64,000 nucleotides of DNA, from positions 6,888 to 70,887 of the forward strand of contig JBIKLX010000001.1 in assembly GCA_044359565.1 (NCBI GenBank). Reading direction: 5' to 3'. The stretch is from VFMC01 sp044359565 (lineage in GTDB: Bacteria; Actinomycetota; Acidimicrobiia; Acidimicrobiales; Ilumatobacteraceae). The position numbers and the translations under genes were made by a program. The notes beneath the pieces are model-generated. The model worked only from the letters and a program-made list of their open reading frames with translations, made no database searches and had not been told where the DNA came from. This document shows, in pieces, positions 45,862 to 53,707 of this stretch; positions within the stretch are counted from its first letter, which is position 1, and each line of letters opens with the position of its first letter.

Positions 45862-47172
45862 GTGGAGCGAGGCGATGAGAGCGACGACCCCTGGGGCGAC
45901 GACCCCCACGGGTCCGGCGACCCGACGGCGGCCTATCCGTCGGCACCGCTGCCGGCCCATGAACGCGTCTGGCGTCACCCCTCCGAACTCGGCCAGGCCC
46001 AGTGGGCGATGTCGGAACCACCCCTCGTGGTGGGCCGCGGCCTGCTCGCGGCCACTGGGGCCATCGGCGCGGTGCTCGGCCTGACGGTGTTGTGGATGCT
46101 GGTGCCCGCCGGTTTCGACAGCGGGCGAGACCAACCGACGGCCGGGCCCGACGTCACCCGCTCGGTGCAGGCGCTCGCCGTCGTCACGACGGCGACTCCC
46201 CCCGCTGATAGGGCCGGCGGCGGCGGCAGTGCATCCGTAGCCACACTGCCGGCCGAGAGCGTGCCGCCCAACACCCTTCGTCTGTCGGCATCGCCGCCAC
46301 GCGGGTCGGTCGAACCGGCCACCGCATCGGCACCGACAGCTATCGCGGTGATGGTCAACGGCACGGGCCTGCTGCTCACCACAGCGGCTGCCGTGAAGAC
46401 GTTCGCCGAGGTGGCCGTGGCCGACCAACACGACGAGCCCCTCATCGCTCAGGTCGTCGCCGTCGAGCAGGGTGTCGCGCTGCTCGCCCCATCCGACCTC
46501 GGCGACACACCGCTCGACGTCATCGGGTTCGATCGAATCGCCACCGCCGACGTGGGTGACCAGGTGATGGTGCTGGGCGACAGCGACCTCGAGGTCACGT
46601 TCCCGGCCGCGGGTGAGGCGCTCGACTTCGGCCCGGCCAGTGCCGCTGAGTCGAACCCGGCGACCGATCTCGTCGAGGGCACGCCGGTGGTCGACGCCGA
46701 GGGCGCCCTCGTCGGGCTGTGCACCATGGTCGCCACCGGCGCCGGCGGCACCGCGGTGCACGTCGTCTCCATCGCTGCGCTGTTGGGCACCGACTCCACC
46801 ACCTCGTCGCCCGTACCGGGTGACGAGCCGAGCGAACCCGGCGCCACGTCCACCACCGATGCATCGGGTGCCCCCGATCGCGCGGGCTGGCTGGGCGTGC
46901 AACTCGTGCATGAAGCCGACCACATCGGTGCACTCATCGATGCGGTCATGCCGCGGAGCCCCGCCGACACCGCCGGACTGCGCGTGGGCGAGGTCATCGT
47001 CGCCATCGACGGACGGATGGTCGCCAGCGTGAACGACCTCCTCGCGGCCATCGCTGTCCATCAGGTGGGCGACGTGGTGGTGCTCACCGTCATCGAACCG
47101 GCCGACGTGAACTCCGTGGCATCGGGCCGTCTGGTCAGCGTGCTGCTCGGTGCCGTTGCGCCCAGCGCATGA
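45862..47172 (+). CDS. Membrane-anchored HtrA-like PDZ protein with degenerate protease domain
   Basis: This is a 436-residue protein: charged cytoplasmic N-terminus, membrane helix at about residues 56-80, a linker, a trypsin-like fold region (about 160-310) and a PDZ domain (about 340-428, from GWLGVQLVHEADHIGALIDA). The layout is that of membrane-bound HtrA/DegP-type proteases, but the catalytic sites look lost. MVNGTGLLLTTAAAVKTFAE has Ala where TNxHV has His, QGVALLAPSDL lacks the usual Asp, and VEGTPVVDAEGALVGL has Thr274 where GNSGGP has Ser. It is probably a non-catalytic scaffold or sensor. Its end overlaps the convergent epimerase-like gene by 38 nt. Confidence 0.82.
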   Translation: MERGDESDDPWGDDPHGSGDPTAAYPSAPLPAHERVWRHPSELGQAQWAMSEPPLVVGRGLLAATGAIGAVLGLTVLWMLVPAGFDSGRDQPTAGPDVTRSVQALAVVTTATPPADRAGGGGSASVATLPAESVPPNTLRLSASPPRGSVEPATASAPTAIAVMVNGTGLLLTTAAAVKTFAEVAVADQHDEPLIAQVVAVEQGVALLAPSDLGDTPLDVIGFDRIATADVGDQVMVLGDSDLEVTFPAAGEALDFGPASAAESNPATDLVEGTPVVDAEGALVGLCTMVATGAGGTAVHVVSIAALLGTDSTTSSPVPGDEPSEPGATSTTDASGAPDRAGWLGVQLVHEADHIGALIDAVMPRSPADTAGLRVGEVIVAIDGRMVASVNDLLAAIAVHQVGDVVVLTVIEPADVNSVASGRLVSVLLGAVAPSA

Positions 47173-48091
47173 CCCGCGCCAACGCGAGCACAGCGACCAG
47201 TCCACCCATCACCAGCGCTCCCAACGCCAACTCCTGGCGGCGCTTGGGCGTGATCATCGTCCACCACCGTTCGTCGGTGCCCTCCACGTAGGCCTGCTCG
47301 TTGGTGACGGTCGGCGCCCACCCTTCGCCGCGCAGGCGGTCGTTGGCCACCAGCCAGGGTGCTCGGGTGTAGCCCAACAGTCCCGGGGGGATCGGGCCGC
47401 GCTGGAAGCGCCAGCGCAACGAGGCGACGAGGTCGGCGAAGCGATCGGGCAGCTTCAGTCGCGGCCCCACGCCCGACAGGGCACGCACCGAAGTCGCCGG
47501 GATGAACCCGTCCGGGGCCACGTTGAACACACCGTCGAGGCAGCGGACGACACCAAGTTCGACGGCGGCGGCGAGGTCGTCGAGGTGAACGAACTGCGCG
47601 GGCGGATCGTCGACGGCGAGTCGTTGTCCCGTACCCCACGCCAATGCACGGGCGAGCCCGCTGGTGCCGTTCGCGGCCATCGGCACCGCCGGACGCAGCA
47701 CGGTGACGGTGCGCCCAGGGGCGGCTTGACGCCAGGCCTCGGCCAGTTGCTCGACCGCCGCCACCTGCGATGCGTAGGCGAATTCGTTCCCCGGCCGCAG
47801 CACGGCATCCTCGGTGATCGGCACCGGGTTGTTGTCCCAGGCGCCGTACACCATGGCCGACGACACCACCACCAGATGGCGGGCGGCCGCCACCGTGTCG
47901 AGCATCGCCGCAGCGCCGGCGGTGATGCTCTCGCGTCGCCGCGATCGCGAGTCGGGGTCGGCGGCACCGAGGTAGACGGCGATCTCGCCGGTACCGGCCT
48001 CCACGCTGTCGATGCCGTCGATCACCGCCAGACGACCGAGCACACGGGTACCCAGCGCACTGTCGGCATCGCTCACCCACACTCCGGTCAT
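47135..48091 (-). CDS. NAD-dependent epimerase/dehydratase-like protein with C-terminal membrane helix
   Basis: This is a 318-residue extended-SDR-like protein. It opens TGVWVSDADSALGTRVLGRL, where a normal GxxGxxG is not complete, then VVSSAMVYGAWDNNPVPITE with the YGAW/S-YxxxK-like region (EFAYASQVAAVEQLAEAWRQ: Y and Gln/Val, so the usual catalytic Lys is not evident), PAQFVHLDDLAAAVELGVVR and VFNVAPDGFIPATSV. A membrane helix lies at the C-terminus (LALGALVMGGLVAVLALARV). It probably binds a nucleotide sugar, but catalysis is uncertain. ATG 48091 has TAGCGT 6 nt upstream. Confidence 0.8.
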   Translation of the reverse strand: MTGVWVSDADSALGTRVLGRLAVIDGIDSVEAGTGEIAVYLGAADPDSRSRRRESITAGAAAMLDTVAAARHLVVVSSAMVYGAWDNNPVPITEDAVLRPGNEFAYASQVAAVEQLAEAWRQAAPGRTVTVLRPAVPMAANGTSGLARALAWGTGQRLAVDDPPAQFVHLDDLAAAVELGVVRCLDGVFNVAPDGFIPATSVRALSGVGPRLKLPDRFADLVASLRWRFQRGPIPPGLLGYTRAPWLVANDRLRGEGWAPTVTNEQAYVEGTDERWWTMITPKRRQELALGALVMGGLVAVLALARVMRWAQRHRAAR

Positions 48092-48097
48092 GGCACG

Positions 48098-48103
48098 ACG
48101 CTA
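48098..48103 (-). promoter_or_regulatory. -10 element of the epimerase-like gene
   Basis: TAGCGT on the minus strand, 6 nt before the ATG at 48091. With TAGCAT at 48138-48143 on the plus strand it forms a compact divergent promoter pair. Confidence 0.6.
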
Positions 48104-48137
48104 TCCGAGGCGCCGTTGCCGCACGCCCCGGCACCCC

Positions 48138-48143
48138 TAGCAT
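48138..48143 (+). promoter_or_regulatory. -10 element of the zincin-like gene
   Basis: TAGCAT, 6 nt before the ATG at 48150. Confidence 0.6.
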
Positions 48144-48149
48144 GCACTC

Positions 48150-49337
48150 ATGGCAGCCGACGACGCAGCCGACCCCGGCCAGGGCGACAACCCGTTCGCC
48201 AACCTGCCCATGTTCGGCGATCTGGCCAAAGCGATGGCCGGGCAGGGCCCGCTCAACTGGGATGCCGCCCGGCAGTTCGCCGGCATGGCCGCCACCGGTG
48301 GCGCGGCCGAGGGCAACGTCGACCCGACGGTGCGCATCGCCTACGAGCACCTGCTGCCCATCGCCGAGATGCACGTCCGCGACGTCTCCGGCCTCGAGGC
48401 ACCGGCAGCAACGCTCGAACTCACCACGCCCGGGGTGTGGGCGCAGCGCACGCTCGAGGCCTACCGCCCGTTGTTCACCGAACTGGCCACCTCGCTCGGA
48501 CGGCCGCCTGCCGCCACCGGGTTCGGCGACGACAGCGGCACCGACCCCATGATGGCCATGTTCGCCGGCCTCAGTCAGATGATGGCGCCGGCCATGTTGG
48601 GCATGGCCCTCGGGTCGATGGTCGGCCGACTCGGTGCCCGCGCCTTCGGCCAGTACGACCTGCCCATCCCGCGGGCCACCTCCACCCTGTTGGTGGTGCC
48701 CGCCACCATCGACGCCTTCGCCGGCGACTGGAGCCTGCCGGTCGACTCGATGCGCCTGTGGGTGCTGGCCCAGGAACTCACCGGCCACGCCGTGTTCGCG
48801 CAGGCGATCGCCCGCGACACCATCACGTCGTTGGTGCAGCAGCACGTCGCCGCGTTCCGCCCCGACCCGGCCGCCGTTGCCGACAAGCTCGGGCAGCTCG
48901 ACCTCGACGGAGGCGACCCGATGCAGGCGATGCAGAGGGCCCTCAGCGACCCTGAGGTGCTACTCGGTGCGGTGCGCTCTCCCGAGCAGATCGCGTTGGC
49001 ACCGGTACTCGATGCGGCCACTGCAGCGGTGGTGGGCTTCGTCGACTACACGGTCGACAGTGTTGCGGCCCGCATCATCGGCGGCGACGCCCTGCGTATC
49101 GCCGAGGCCGTGCGCCGACGCCGGGTCGAGGCAGGCGCCGACGACGTGTTCATCGAGCGGCTCCTCGGCCTGCAGGTCACCCCGGCGCTCGTACAGCGCG
49201 GCAAGGCCTTCGTGGCGGGGGTGGTCGACCGCGCCGGTGAGGCCGGGCTCGCGCCGCTGTTCACCTGCGCCGGTGCGTTGCCCACGCCCGCCGAACTCGA
49301 TGCGCCGGGCCTGTGGCTGGCCCGTATCGAACTCTGA
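48150..49337 (+). CDS. Zincin_2 (DUF2342)-like protein lacking HExxH
   Basis: This is a 395-residue protein of the actinobacterial zinc-metalloprotease-like DUF2342 family, by overall resemblance: NPFANLPMFGDLAKAMAGQG at the N-terminus, WDAARQFAGMAATGG, a Met/Gly-rich helix (LSQMMAPAMLGMALGSMVGR), LPVDSMRLWVLAQ and the C-terminal FIERLLGLQVTPALVQRGKA. Where the family normally has HExxH, this protein reads Q208-E-L-T-G-H213, so two metal-site residues are displaced or lost. It is likely not a zinc protease in the usual sense. The function of the family is unknown; one branch is linked to F420 genomes. Confidence 0.75.
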   Translation: MAADDAADPGQGDNPFANLPMFGDLAKAMAGQGPLNWDAARQFAGMAATGGAAEGNVDPTVRIAYEHLLPIAEMHVRDVSGLEAPAATLELTTPGVWAQRTLEAYRPLFTELATSLGRPPAATGFGDDSGTDPMMAMFAGLSQMMAPAMLGMALGSMVGRLGARAFGQYDLPIPRATSTLLVVPATIDAFAGDWSLPVDSMRLWVLAQELTGHAVFAQAIARDTITSLVQQHVAAFRPDPAAVADKLGQLDLDGGDPMQAMQRALSDPEVLLGAVRSPEQIALAPVLDAATAAVVGFVDYTVDSVAARIIGGDALRIAEAVRRRRVEAGADDVFIERLLGLQVTPALVQRGKAFVAGVVDRAGEAGLAPLFTCAGALPTPAELDAPGLWLARIEL

Positions 49338-49347
49338 GCCCGCCTCG

Positions 49348-50115
49348 ATGACACCGCTCGAACGCGAGTACTCGCCGTCGACCCGGGTGGCGAGCCTGGC
49401 TGACGAAATCGAGCGCTACCGCGCCGACAGCACCCGCGCCGCAGCGCTCGGGCACGAGGTACTCAACTACGGGCCGCACCCCGACGAGTTCGCCGTCGTC
49501 GTGAACCCTCGCCTGATGGGCCATCTCCACGTCTTCATCCACGGTGGCTACTGGCAGGAACTGTCGGCATGGGACTCGCTCGGTCCGGCGCTGGGGTTCG
49601 CCGACCAGCCGAACACGTCGTTCGCGGCCGTGAACTACTCGTTGGCTCCGGCGGTCGACCTACCCACGATCATCACCCAGTGCCGTACCGCCCTCCACAT
49701 GCTGCAGGGGCACTTCGTGCCCACCAGCGTCACGCTGTCGGGCAGCTCGGCCGGCGCACACCTCGCCGCTCACGCGGCCATCGCCGCACGGCTGCCGCTC
49801 GACCTGGTCGTGCTGCTCAGCGGCGTGTACGACCTCACCCCGCTGGTCGACACCTACGTGAACGACGCGTTGGGGCTCAGCCTCGTCACTGCGCGCGAGT
49901 ACTCGGTGCCGTTCGACGTGCTGCCCGGCGCCCCGGTGGTGGTAGCGCATGGCGACAACGAGACCGCGGCGTTCATCGCACAGAGTGCAGCGCTGGCGGA
50001 GGCATGGGACGCCGAGTTGATCGAGATGCCCGACCGGAACCACTTCGACGTCGTCTTCGACCTCGCGCTGCTCGACTCCCCGACGCGTAGAGCAGCAGCG
50101 CGGCCAACGCTGTGA
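49348..50115 (+). CDS. Alpha/beta hydrolase, kynurenine-formamidase-like
   Basis: This is a 255-residue alpha/beta hydrolase. The HGGxW oxyanion motif (HVFIHGGYWQELSAWDS) and the nucleophile elbow (TLSGSSAGAHLAAHAAIA) are characteristic of arylformamidase/kynurenine formamidase and related esterases. The acid and His follow in the C-terminal region (VVVAHGDNETAAFIAQSAAL, MPDRNHFDVVFDL). N-formylkynurenine hydrolysis is the likely class-level reaction, but other small esters are possible. It starts 10 nt after the zincin gene. The 3' end overlaps the convergent MFS gene by 143 nt. Confidence 0.85.
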   Translation: MTPLEREYSPSTRVASLADEIERYRADSTRAAALGHEVLNYGPHPDEFAVVVNPRLMGHLHVFIHGGYWQELSAWDSLGPALGFADQPNTSFAAVNYSLAPAVDLPTIITQCRTALHMLQGHFVPTSVTLSGSSAGAHLAAHAAIAARLPLDLVVLLSGVYDLTPLVDTYVNDALGLSLVTAREYSVPFDVLPGAPVVVAHGDNETAAFIAQSAALAEAWDAELIEMPDRNHFDVVFDLALLDSPTRRAAARPTL

Positions 50116-51220
50116 CCGCCACGAATGCGAAGCCGTACCGGCCGGGCATCGTGAACAGCACCGGCACCACGCCGGCCGCCACCCACGCCAACTGGAAGCG
50201 CGTCTCGAACTGAGCGAATGCGCGCCCGCGGTTGGCGTCGGGGGCGTCGCGTTGCACGATGGCCTCGAACGCCAGCCGTCCCGTTGCGGCCGCGAAGTTC
50301 ACCGCGCCGGCCAGCGCGATGGCCGCGAGCAAACCGCCGAACAGCGCTGCCAGCAGGCCCACTGCGGCGACGAGCACCAGTGATGCAACGAGCATGGTCT
50401 CCTCGCGCAGTCGTCGCCGGATGGTCGGCCCGAGCGCGTTGGCGGCCATCGTCATCAGGCTCGCCACGGCCACCGACACCCCGAACCACACCAGGCCAGC
50501 ATCCTGGCGGCGGAACCAGAAGAACAGGTGGAAGAAGGTGAAGCCCACGGCGGCCCGCACGAACAGCATCGCCGCAGCGGCGAGCACCACGCTGTCGGCG
50601 TGCAACTCCTCGTGCTCCAGCCGGTCGGCCGGCTGCACGGCCACGGCCTCACTGGGCAGTCGCAGCGCCGCAACCAGCGCCAGCACGAACAGCACCGCCG
50701 AGTACGTGAGCGTCGCACCGGGGCCGATCGCCTTCTGCAGCAACACCGCCGGCAGCACCGCAACCGCACCCACGAGACCGGAGATGAGGCCGAGCTTCGA
50801 GTTGGCCTCCACCAGTTCGGTATCGCTCGTCACCACGCTGGGCACGAGCGCACTCTTGGAGATGGCGTAGGTCTTCTGCAGCACCATCGCCGCGAACGCG
50901 AGGGGGAACAGCAGCAGGCTGTCGACCCGACTGGCCATCGCCAACGCCAGCACCACACGGCCGAGCGCCACCAGTGCCACCACCAGCCGGCGGCCACCCT
51001 TCATCCGGTCGATCGCTGGGCCGATGAGCGGCGCGACGAACAGGAACGGCACCATGCTGATGCCCAGGAACAGCAGCACCCGGCTGCGGGCTGCGTCGGG
51101 GTCGAGGCTGAACAGCACCGAGTCGGCGAGCGCCACCACCATGGCCGCATCGCCCGCCGCCATCGCCGCATGGGTCGCGGCCAGCCGGCGGAATCGGGAA
51201 GGAACCGTCGGCGCGCGCAC
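49973..51220 (-). CDS. Major facilitator superfamily transporter
   Basis: This is a 415-residue, about 11-12-helix transporter. The cytoplasmic loop GPAIDRMKGGRRLVVALVAL resembles MFS motif A (G-x-x-x-D-R-x-GRR), and a second-half repeat is seen at LGPTIRRRLREETMLVASLV. A highly basic tail follows the last helix (SRAARGRRRRRSGSGRASRS) and lies entirely within the 143-nt convergent overlap with the hydrolase gene. GTG 51220 is preferred because TACGAT overlaps the in-frame ATG at 51229 and ends 7 nt before it. It is 41 nt after the response regulator gene. Substrate unknown. Confidence 0.85.
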   Translation of the reverse strand: MRAPTVPSRFRRLAATHAAMAAGDAAMVVALADSVLFSLDPDAARSRVLLFLGISMVPFLFVAPLIGPAIDRMKGGRRLVVALVALGRVVLALAMASRVDSLLLFPLAFAAMVLQKTYAISKSALVPSVVTSDTELVEANSKLGLISGLVGAVAVLPAVLLQKAIGPGATLTYSAVLFVLALVAALRLPSEAVAVQPADRLEHEELHADSVVLAAAAMLFVRAAVGFTFFHLFFWFRRQDAGLVWFGVSVAVASLMTMAANALGPTIRRRLREETMLVASLVLVAAVGLLAALFGGLLAAIALAGAVNFAAATGRLAFEAIVQRDAPDANRGRAFAQFETRFQLAWVAAGVVPVLFTMPGRYGFAFVAVTALAALLLYASGSRAARGRRRRRSGSGRASRSTRRPMPPPALHSVR

Positions 51221-51227
51221 GGTCGTC

Positions 51228-51233
51228 ATCGTA
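51228..51233 (-). promoter_or_regulatory. -10 element of the MFS gene
   Basis: TACGAT on the minus strand, ending 7 nt before GTG 51220 and overlapping the in-frame ATG at 51229. It would allow transcription independent of the upstream two-component operon. Confidence 0.5.
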
Positions 51234-51261
51234 GGGTCGCCCCGACGGGCACCCGGTTCGA

Positions 51262-51969
51262 TCAGCTGTTCTTCGACCGTTCGTACTTGTAGCCGAGGCC
51301 GCGGATGGTGACGATGCGCTCGGGGCTGGCCGGATCGGCCTCGAGCTTGCTGCGCAGCCGCTTCACGTGCACATCGAGGGTCTTGGTGTCGCCGACATAG
51401 TCGGTGCCCCACACCCGGTCGATCAGCGTCTCGCGCGGTAGCACCCGGCCGGCGTTGGCAAGCAGGATGTGGAGCAGCTCGAACTCCTTCAGCGGCAGCC
51501 GCATCGGCTCGCCCCGCACGGTGACCAGGTGTTCGTCGGGGTCGATGGTGACGTCGCCCACGACGATGGCACCCGGTCCCACGTCGGGTCCAGCGCCCTC
51601 ACGGGCATTGCGGCGCAGCACGGCGCGCATGCGGGCCACCAGTTCACGGATGCGGTACGGCTTGGTGACGTAGTCGTCGGCGCCCACCTCGAGGCCCACC
51701 ACGGTGTCGATCTCGGCGCTCTTCGCCGTGACCATGATGATGGGCACCTGCGACCGCTTGCGCAGTTGCCGGCAGACGTCGATGCCGCTGATGCGAGGAA
51801 GCATCACGTCGAGGATGACGATATCGGGCCGCACGACGTCGAACCGGTCGAGCGCCTCGAACCCGTCGCGCGCCACCTCCACCCGGAAGCCTTCGCGCTT
51901 CAGGCCCACCTGGAGCGCCTCGACGTAGCTCTCCTCGTCTTCGACGAGTAGGACGACGGGAATGGTCAC
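51262..51969 (-). CDS. regX3: OmpR/PhoB-family response regulator (RegX3-like)
   Basis: This is a 235-residue regulator. The receiver has acidic residues (VVLLVEDEESYVEALQVGL), phospho-acceptor Asp54 (DIVILDVMLP), MVTAKS and the K in YVTKPYRIRELVAR. The winged-helix domain ends RVWGTDYVGDTKTLDVHVKR, LRSKLE and RIVTIRGLGYKYE. GTG 51969 overlaps the kinase stop (GTGA). Its position directly downstream of phoU and a SenX3/PhoR-like kinase points to control of the Pho regulon, including pstS, which carries a PHO-box-like site. PhoP is an equivalent name in other actinobacteria. Confidence 0.92.
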   Translation of the reverse strand: MTIPVVLLVEDEESYVEALQVGLKREGFRVEVARDGFEALDRFDVVRPDIVILDVMLPRISGIDVCRQLRKRSQVPIIMVTAKSAEIDTVVGLEVGADDYVTKPYRIRELVARMRAVLRRNAREGAGPDVGPGAIVVGDVTIDPDEHLVTVRGEPMRLPLKEFELLHILLANAGRVLPRETLIDRVWGTDYVGDTKTLDVHVKRLRSKLEADPASPERIVTIRGLGYKYERSKNS

Positions 51970-53039
51970 GGTGCCTCCGGGATGCTGAGTATGAATGTGC
52001 TGCCTTCGCCCTCGACGGACTGAACAGTGACTTCACCCTCGTGGTTGTTGGCGACGTGGCGGACGATGGCGAGGCCGAGGCCGGTGCCACCGGTGTCGCG
52101 GCTGCGGGCGCGGTCGACGCGGTAGAAGCGTTCGAACACCCGGTCGAGGTCGCGTGTCGGGATGCCGACACCGAAGTCGGTCACCACCAGGCCGACGAAT
52201 CCGTTGGCGCGGCGGGTGCTGATGCGCACCTCGGTGCTGCTCTCGCTGTACTTCACCGCGTTGTCGATGAGGTTGCTGACGGCCGACACCAGTTGGCGAC
52301 GGTCGCCCAGCACAGCCGAGGGATCGGTCGGTTCCTCGAGGTCGAGCCGGATGTCGCGCTGCTCGGCGGCGGCGAGCGATCGCACCACGGCGTCGCGTAG
52401 CACACCGGCCACGCTCACCCGGTCGCGCACGGCACGGCCGTCGAGTTCGATGCGCGACAGTTCGAGCAGGTCGTCGATCGACGTCGCTGCCCGGTGGGCT
52501 TCGTCGACCATCTTGTTCGCCAGGCGACGCACCACCTCGAGGTCGTCCTCGTCGACGATGGTCTCGGCCAGCAGGGCGATCGCTCCGACCGGCGTCTTCA
52601 ATTCATGACTGATGTTCGCGACGAAGTCGGTACGCACGGCGTCGAGCCGGGCCCGCTCGCTGATGTCTTCCACCGTCACCAACACCCCGCCGTCGGCCAG
52701 CAGCGCGGCCTGCACCTGGACCACGCGCTTCGGCGGACCGAACAACTGCACATCGACACGGCCCGGCCGGCCCTCGCGGGCCTGTTCGAGTTGACGGTCG
52801 ACGGCCTCGGCCACCAGCACCCCGGCATGGCCTGCGCCCAGCAGCGTGCCCGCCACGGCGTTGCGGTTCACGATGTTGCCGTCGGGGTCGACCAGCACCA
52901 CGCCGACGGCCAGGCCATCGAGGGCTGCCTGAGCACGTGCCGACTCGATCCGCAGCCGTTCGATCTCGGCCCGCGCGTCGGCCAGGTCGGCGGCCGTGGT
53001 GTCGTCGGTCGTCTCTCGGCGGCGCTGGAGCAGACCCAT
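51966..53039 (-). CDS. senX3: Sensor histidine kinase (SenX3/PhoR-like)
   Basis: This is a 357-residue kinase. An N-terminal coil and PAS-like domain (GLAVGVVLVDPDGNIVNRNA) precede the HisKA domain with phospho-acceptor His145 (FVANISHELKTPVGAIALLA) and the ATPase domain with N box LVSAVSNLIDNAVKYSE, G1 VTDFGVGIP and G2 GGTGLGLAIVRHVANNHEG. No membrane helix is visible, unlike typical SenX3, so it may be soluble or recruited by PhoU and the Pst complex, which is reported to inhibit such kinases. It starts 11 nt after phoU. Confidence 0.92.
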   Translation of the reverse strand: MGLLQRRRETTDDTTAADLADARAEIERLRIESARAQAALDGLAVGVVLVDPDGNIVNRNAVAGTLLGAGHAGVLVAEAVDRQLEQAREGRPGRVDVQLFGPPKRVVQVQAALLADGGVLVTVEDISERARLDAVRTDFVANISHELKTPVGAIALLAETIVDEDDLEVVRRLANKMVDEAHRAATSIDDLLELSRIELDGRAVRDRVSVAGVLRDAVVRSLAAAEQRDIRLDLEEPTDPSAVLGDRRQLVSAVSNLIDNAVKYSESSTEVRISTRRANGFVGLVVTDFGVGIPTRDLDRVFERFYRVDRARSRDTGGTGLGLAIVRHVANNHEGEVTVQSVEGEGSTFILSIPEAP

Positions 53040-53050
53040 GGCGCTACTGC

Positions 53051-53707
53051 TCAGACCAGGTTCTCACCGGTGATGATGAACTGCACGCGCTCGCCGATGT
53101 TCACGGCGTGGTCGCCGATGCGCTCGTAGAACCGGGCCACCACGGCCAGTTGCACCGCCACCTGCAGGTCGATGCGCCCACCGGCATGGCTCTCGAAGAT
53201 GGCCTGCACGAACTGCTTCTGCAGGCCGTCGAGGAACGAGTCCATATCGTCGAGTGCCGCCGCCTTGGCGGCATCGTTCTCGACGAACGAGGCGATAGCG
53301 GCCTCGTACAACTGCTCGGCCTGCTCGCCCATGCGGCTGATGATGCCGCGCAGCTTCGGGTCGAGATCGTGCCCGTAGATGCGCCGGGCTGCCTTGCAGA
53401 TGTTGCACAGCAGATCGGCGCTGCGCTCGACTTCGGCGGCCATCCGGAGCAGCGCGACGACCTGGCGGAGATCGGCCGCAACGGGTGCCTGCAGGGCGAG
53501 GATCCGGTAGCAGTGCTCCTCGAGTTCGAGCGTTCGGTTGTTGATCGCTTCGTCGGCACGGATGAGGTAGTCGGCCCCCTCGAGGTCGCCGTCGAGCAGT
53601 ACGGCCGTGGCCCGGGGGATGGTCTCGGTCACCTGAGCCGCAAGGCGCACCAGTTCGTTCTTCGCCTCGGCGAGGTCGGTGTGGAACCCGCGTCGCAACT
53701 CGTCCAT
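53051..53707 (-). CDS. phoU: Phosphate transport regulator PhoU
   Basis: This is a 218-residue helical protein of two PhoU repeats (ELRRGFHTDLAEAKNELVRL, ALLDGDLEGADYLIRADEAI, NRTLELEEHCYRILALQAPV, ADLRQVVALLRMAAEVERSA, and a second copy from KLRGIISRMGEQAEQLYEAA). The two metal-site patches E/D-x-x-x-D are present (YRADEAINN type in repeat 1, RIGDHAVNIGERVQFI in repeat 2). PhoU links the Pst transporter to the sensor kinase and damps signalling when phosphate is ample. Its start overlaps the pstB stop (TGATG). Confidence 0.97.
   Translation of the reverse strand: MDELRRGFHTDLAEAKNELVRLAAQVTETIPRATAVLLDGDLEGADYLIRADEAINNRTLELEEHCYRILALQAPVAADLRQVVALLRMAAEVERSADLLCNICKAARRIYGHDLDPKLRGIISRMGEQAEQLYEAAIASFVENDAAKAAALDDMDSFLDGLQKQFVQAIFESHAGGRIDLQVAVQLAVVARFYERIGDHAVNIGERVQFIITGENLV

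Noticed and set aside
45208..47205. Upstream part of a 727-codon minus-strand ORF ending in the small membrane protein
   Set aside because: It crosses moaE in another frame and the PDZ gene in antisense. Only the last 61 codons, after the GTGA overlap, are supported.
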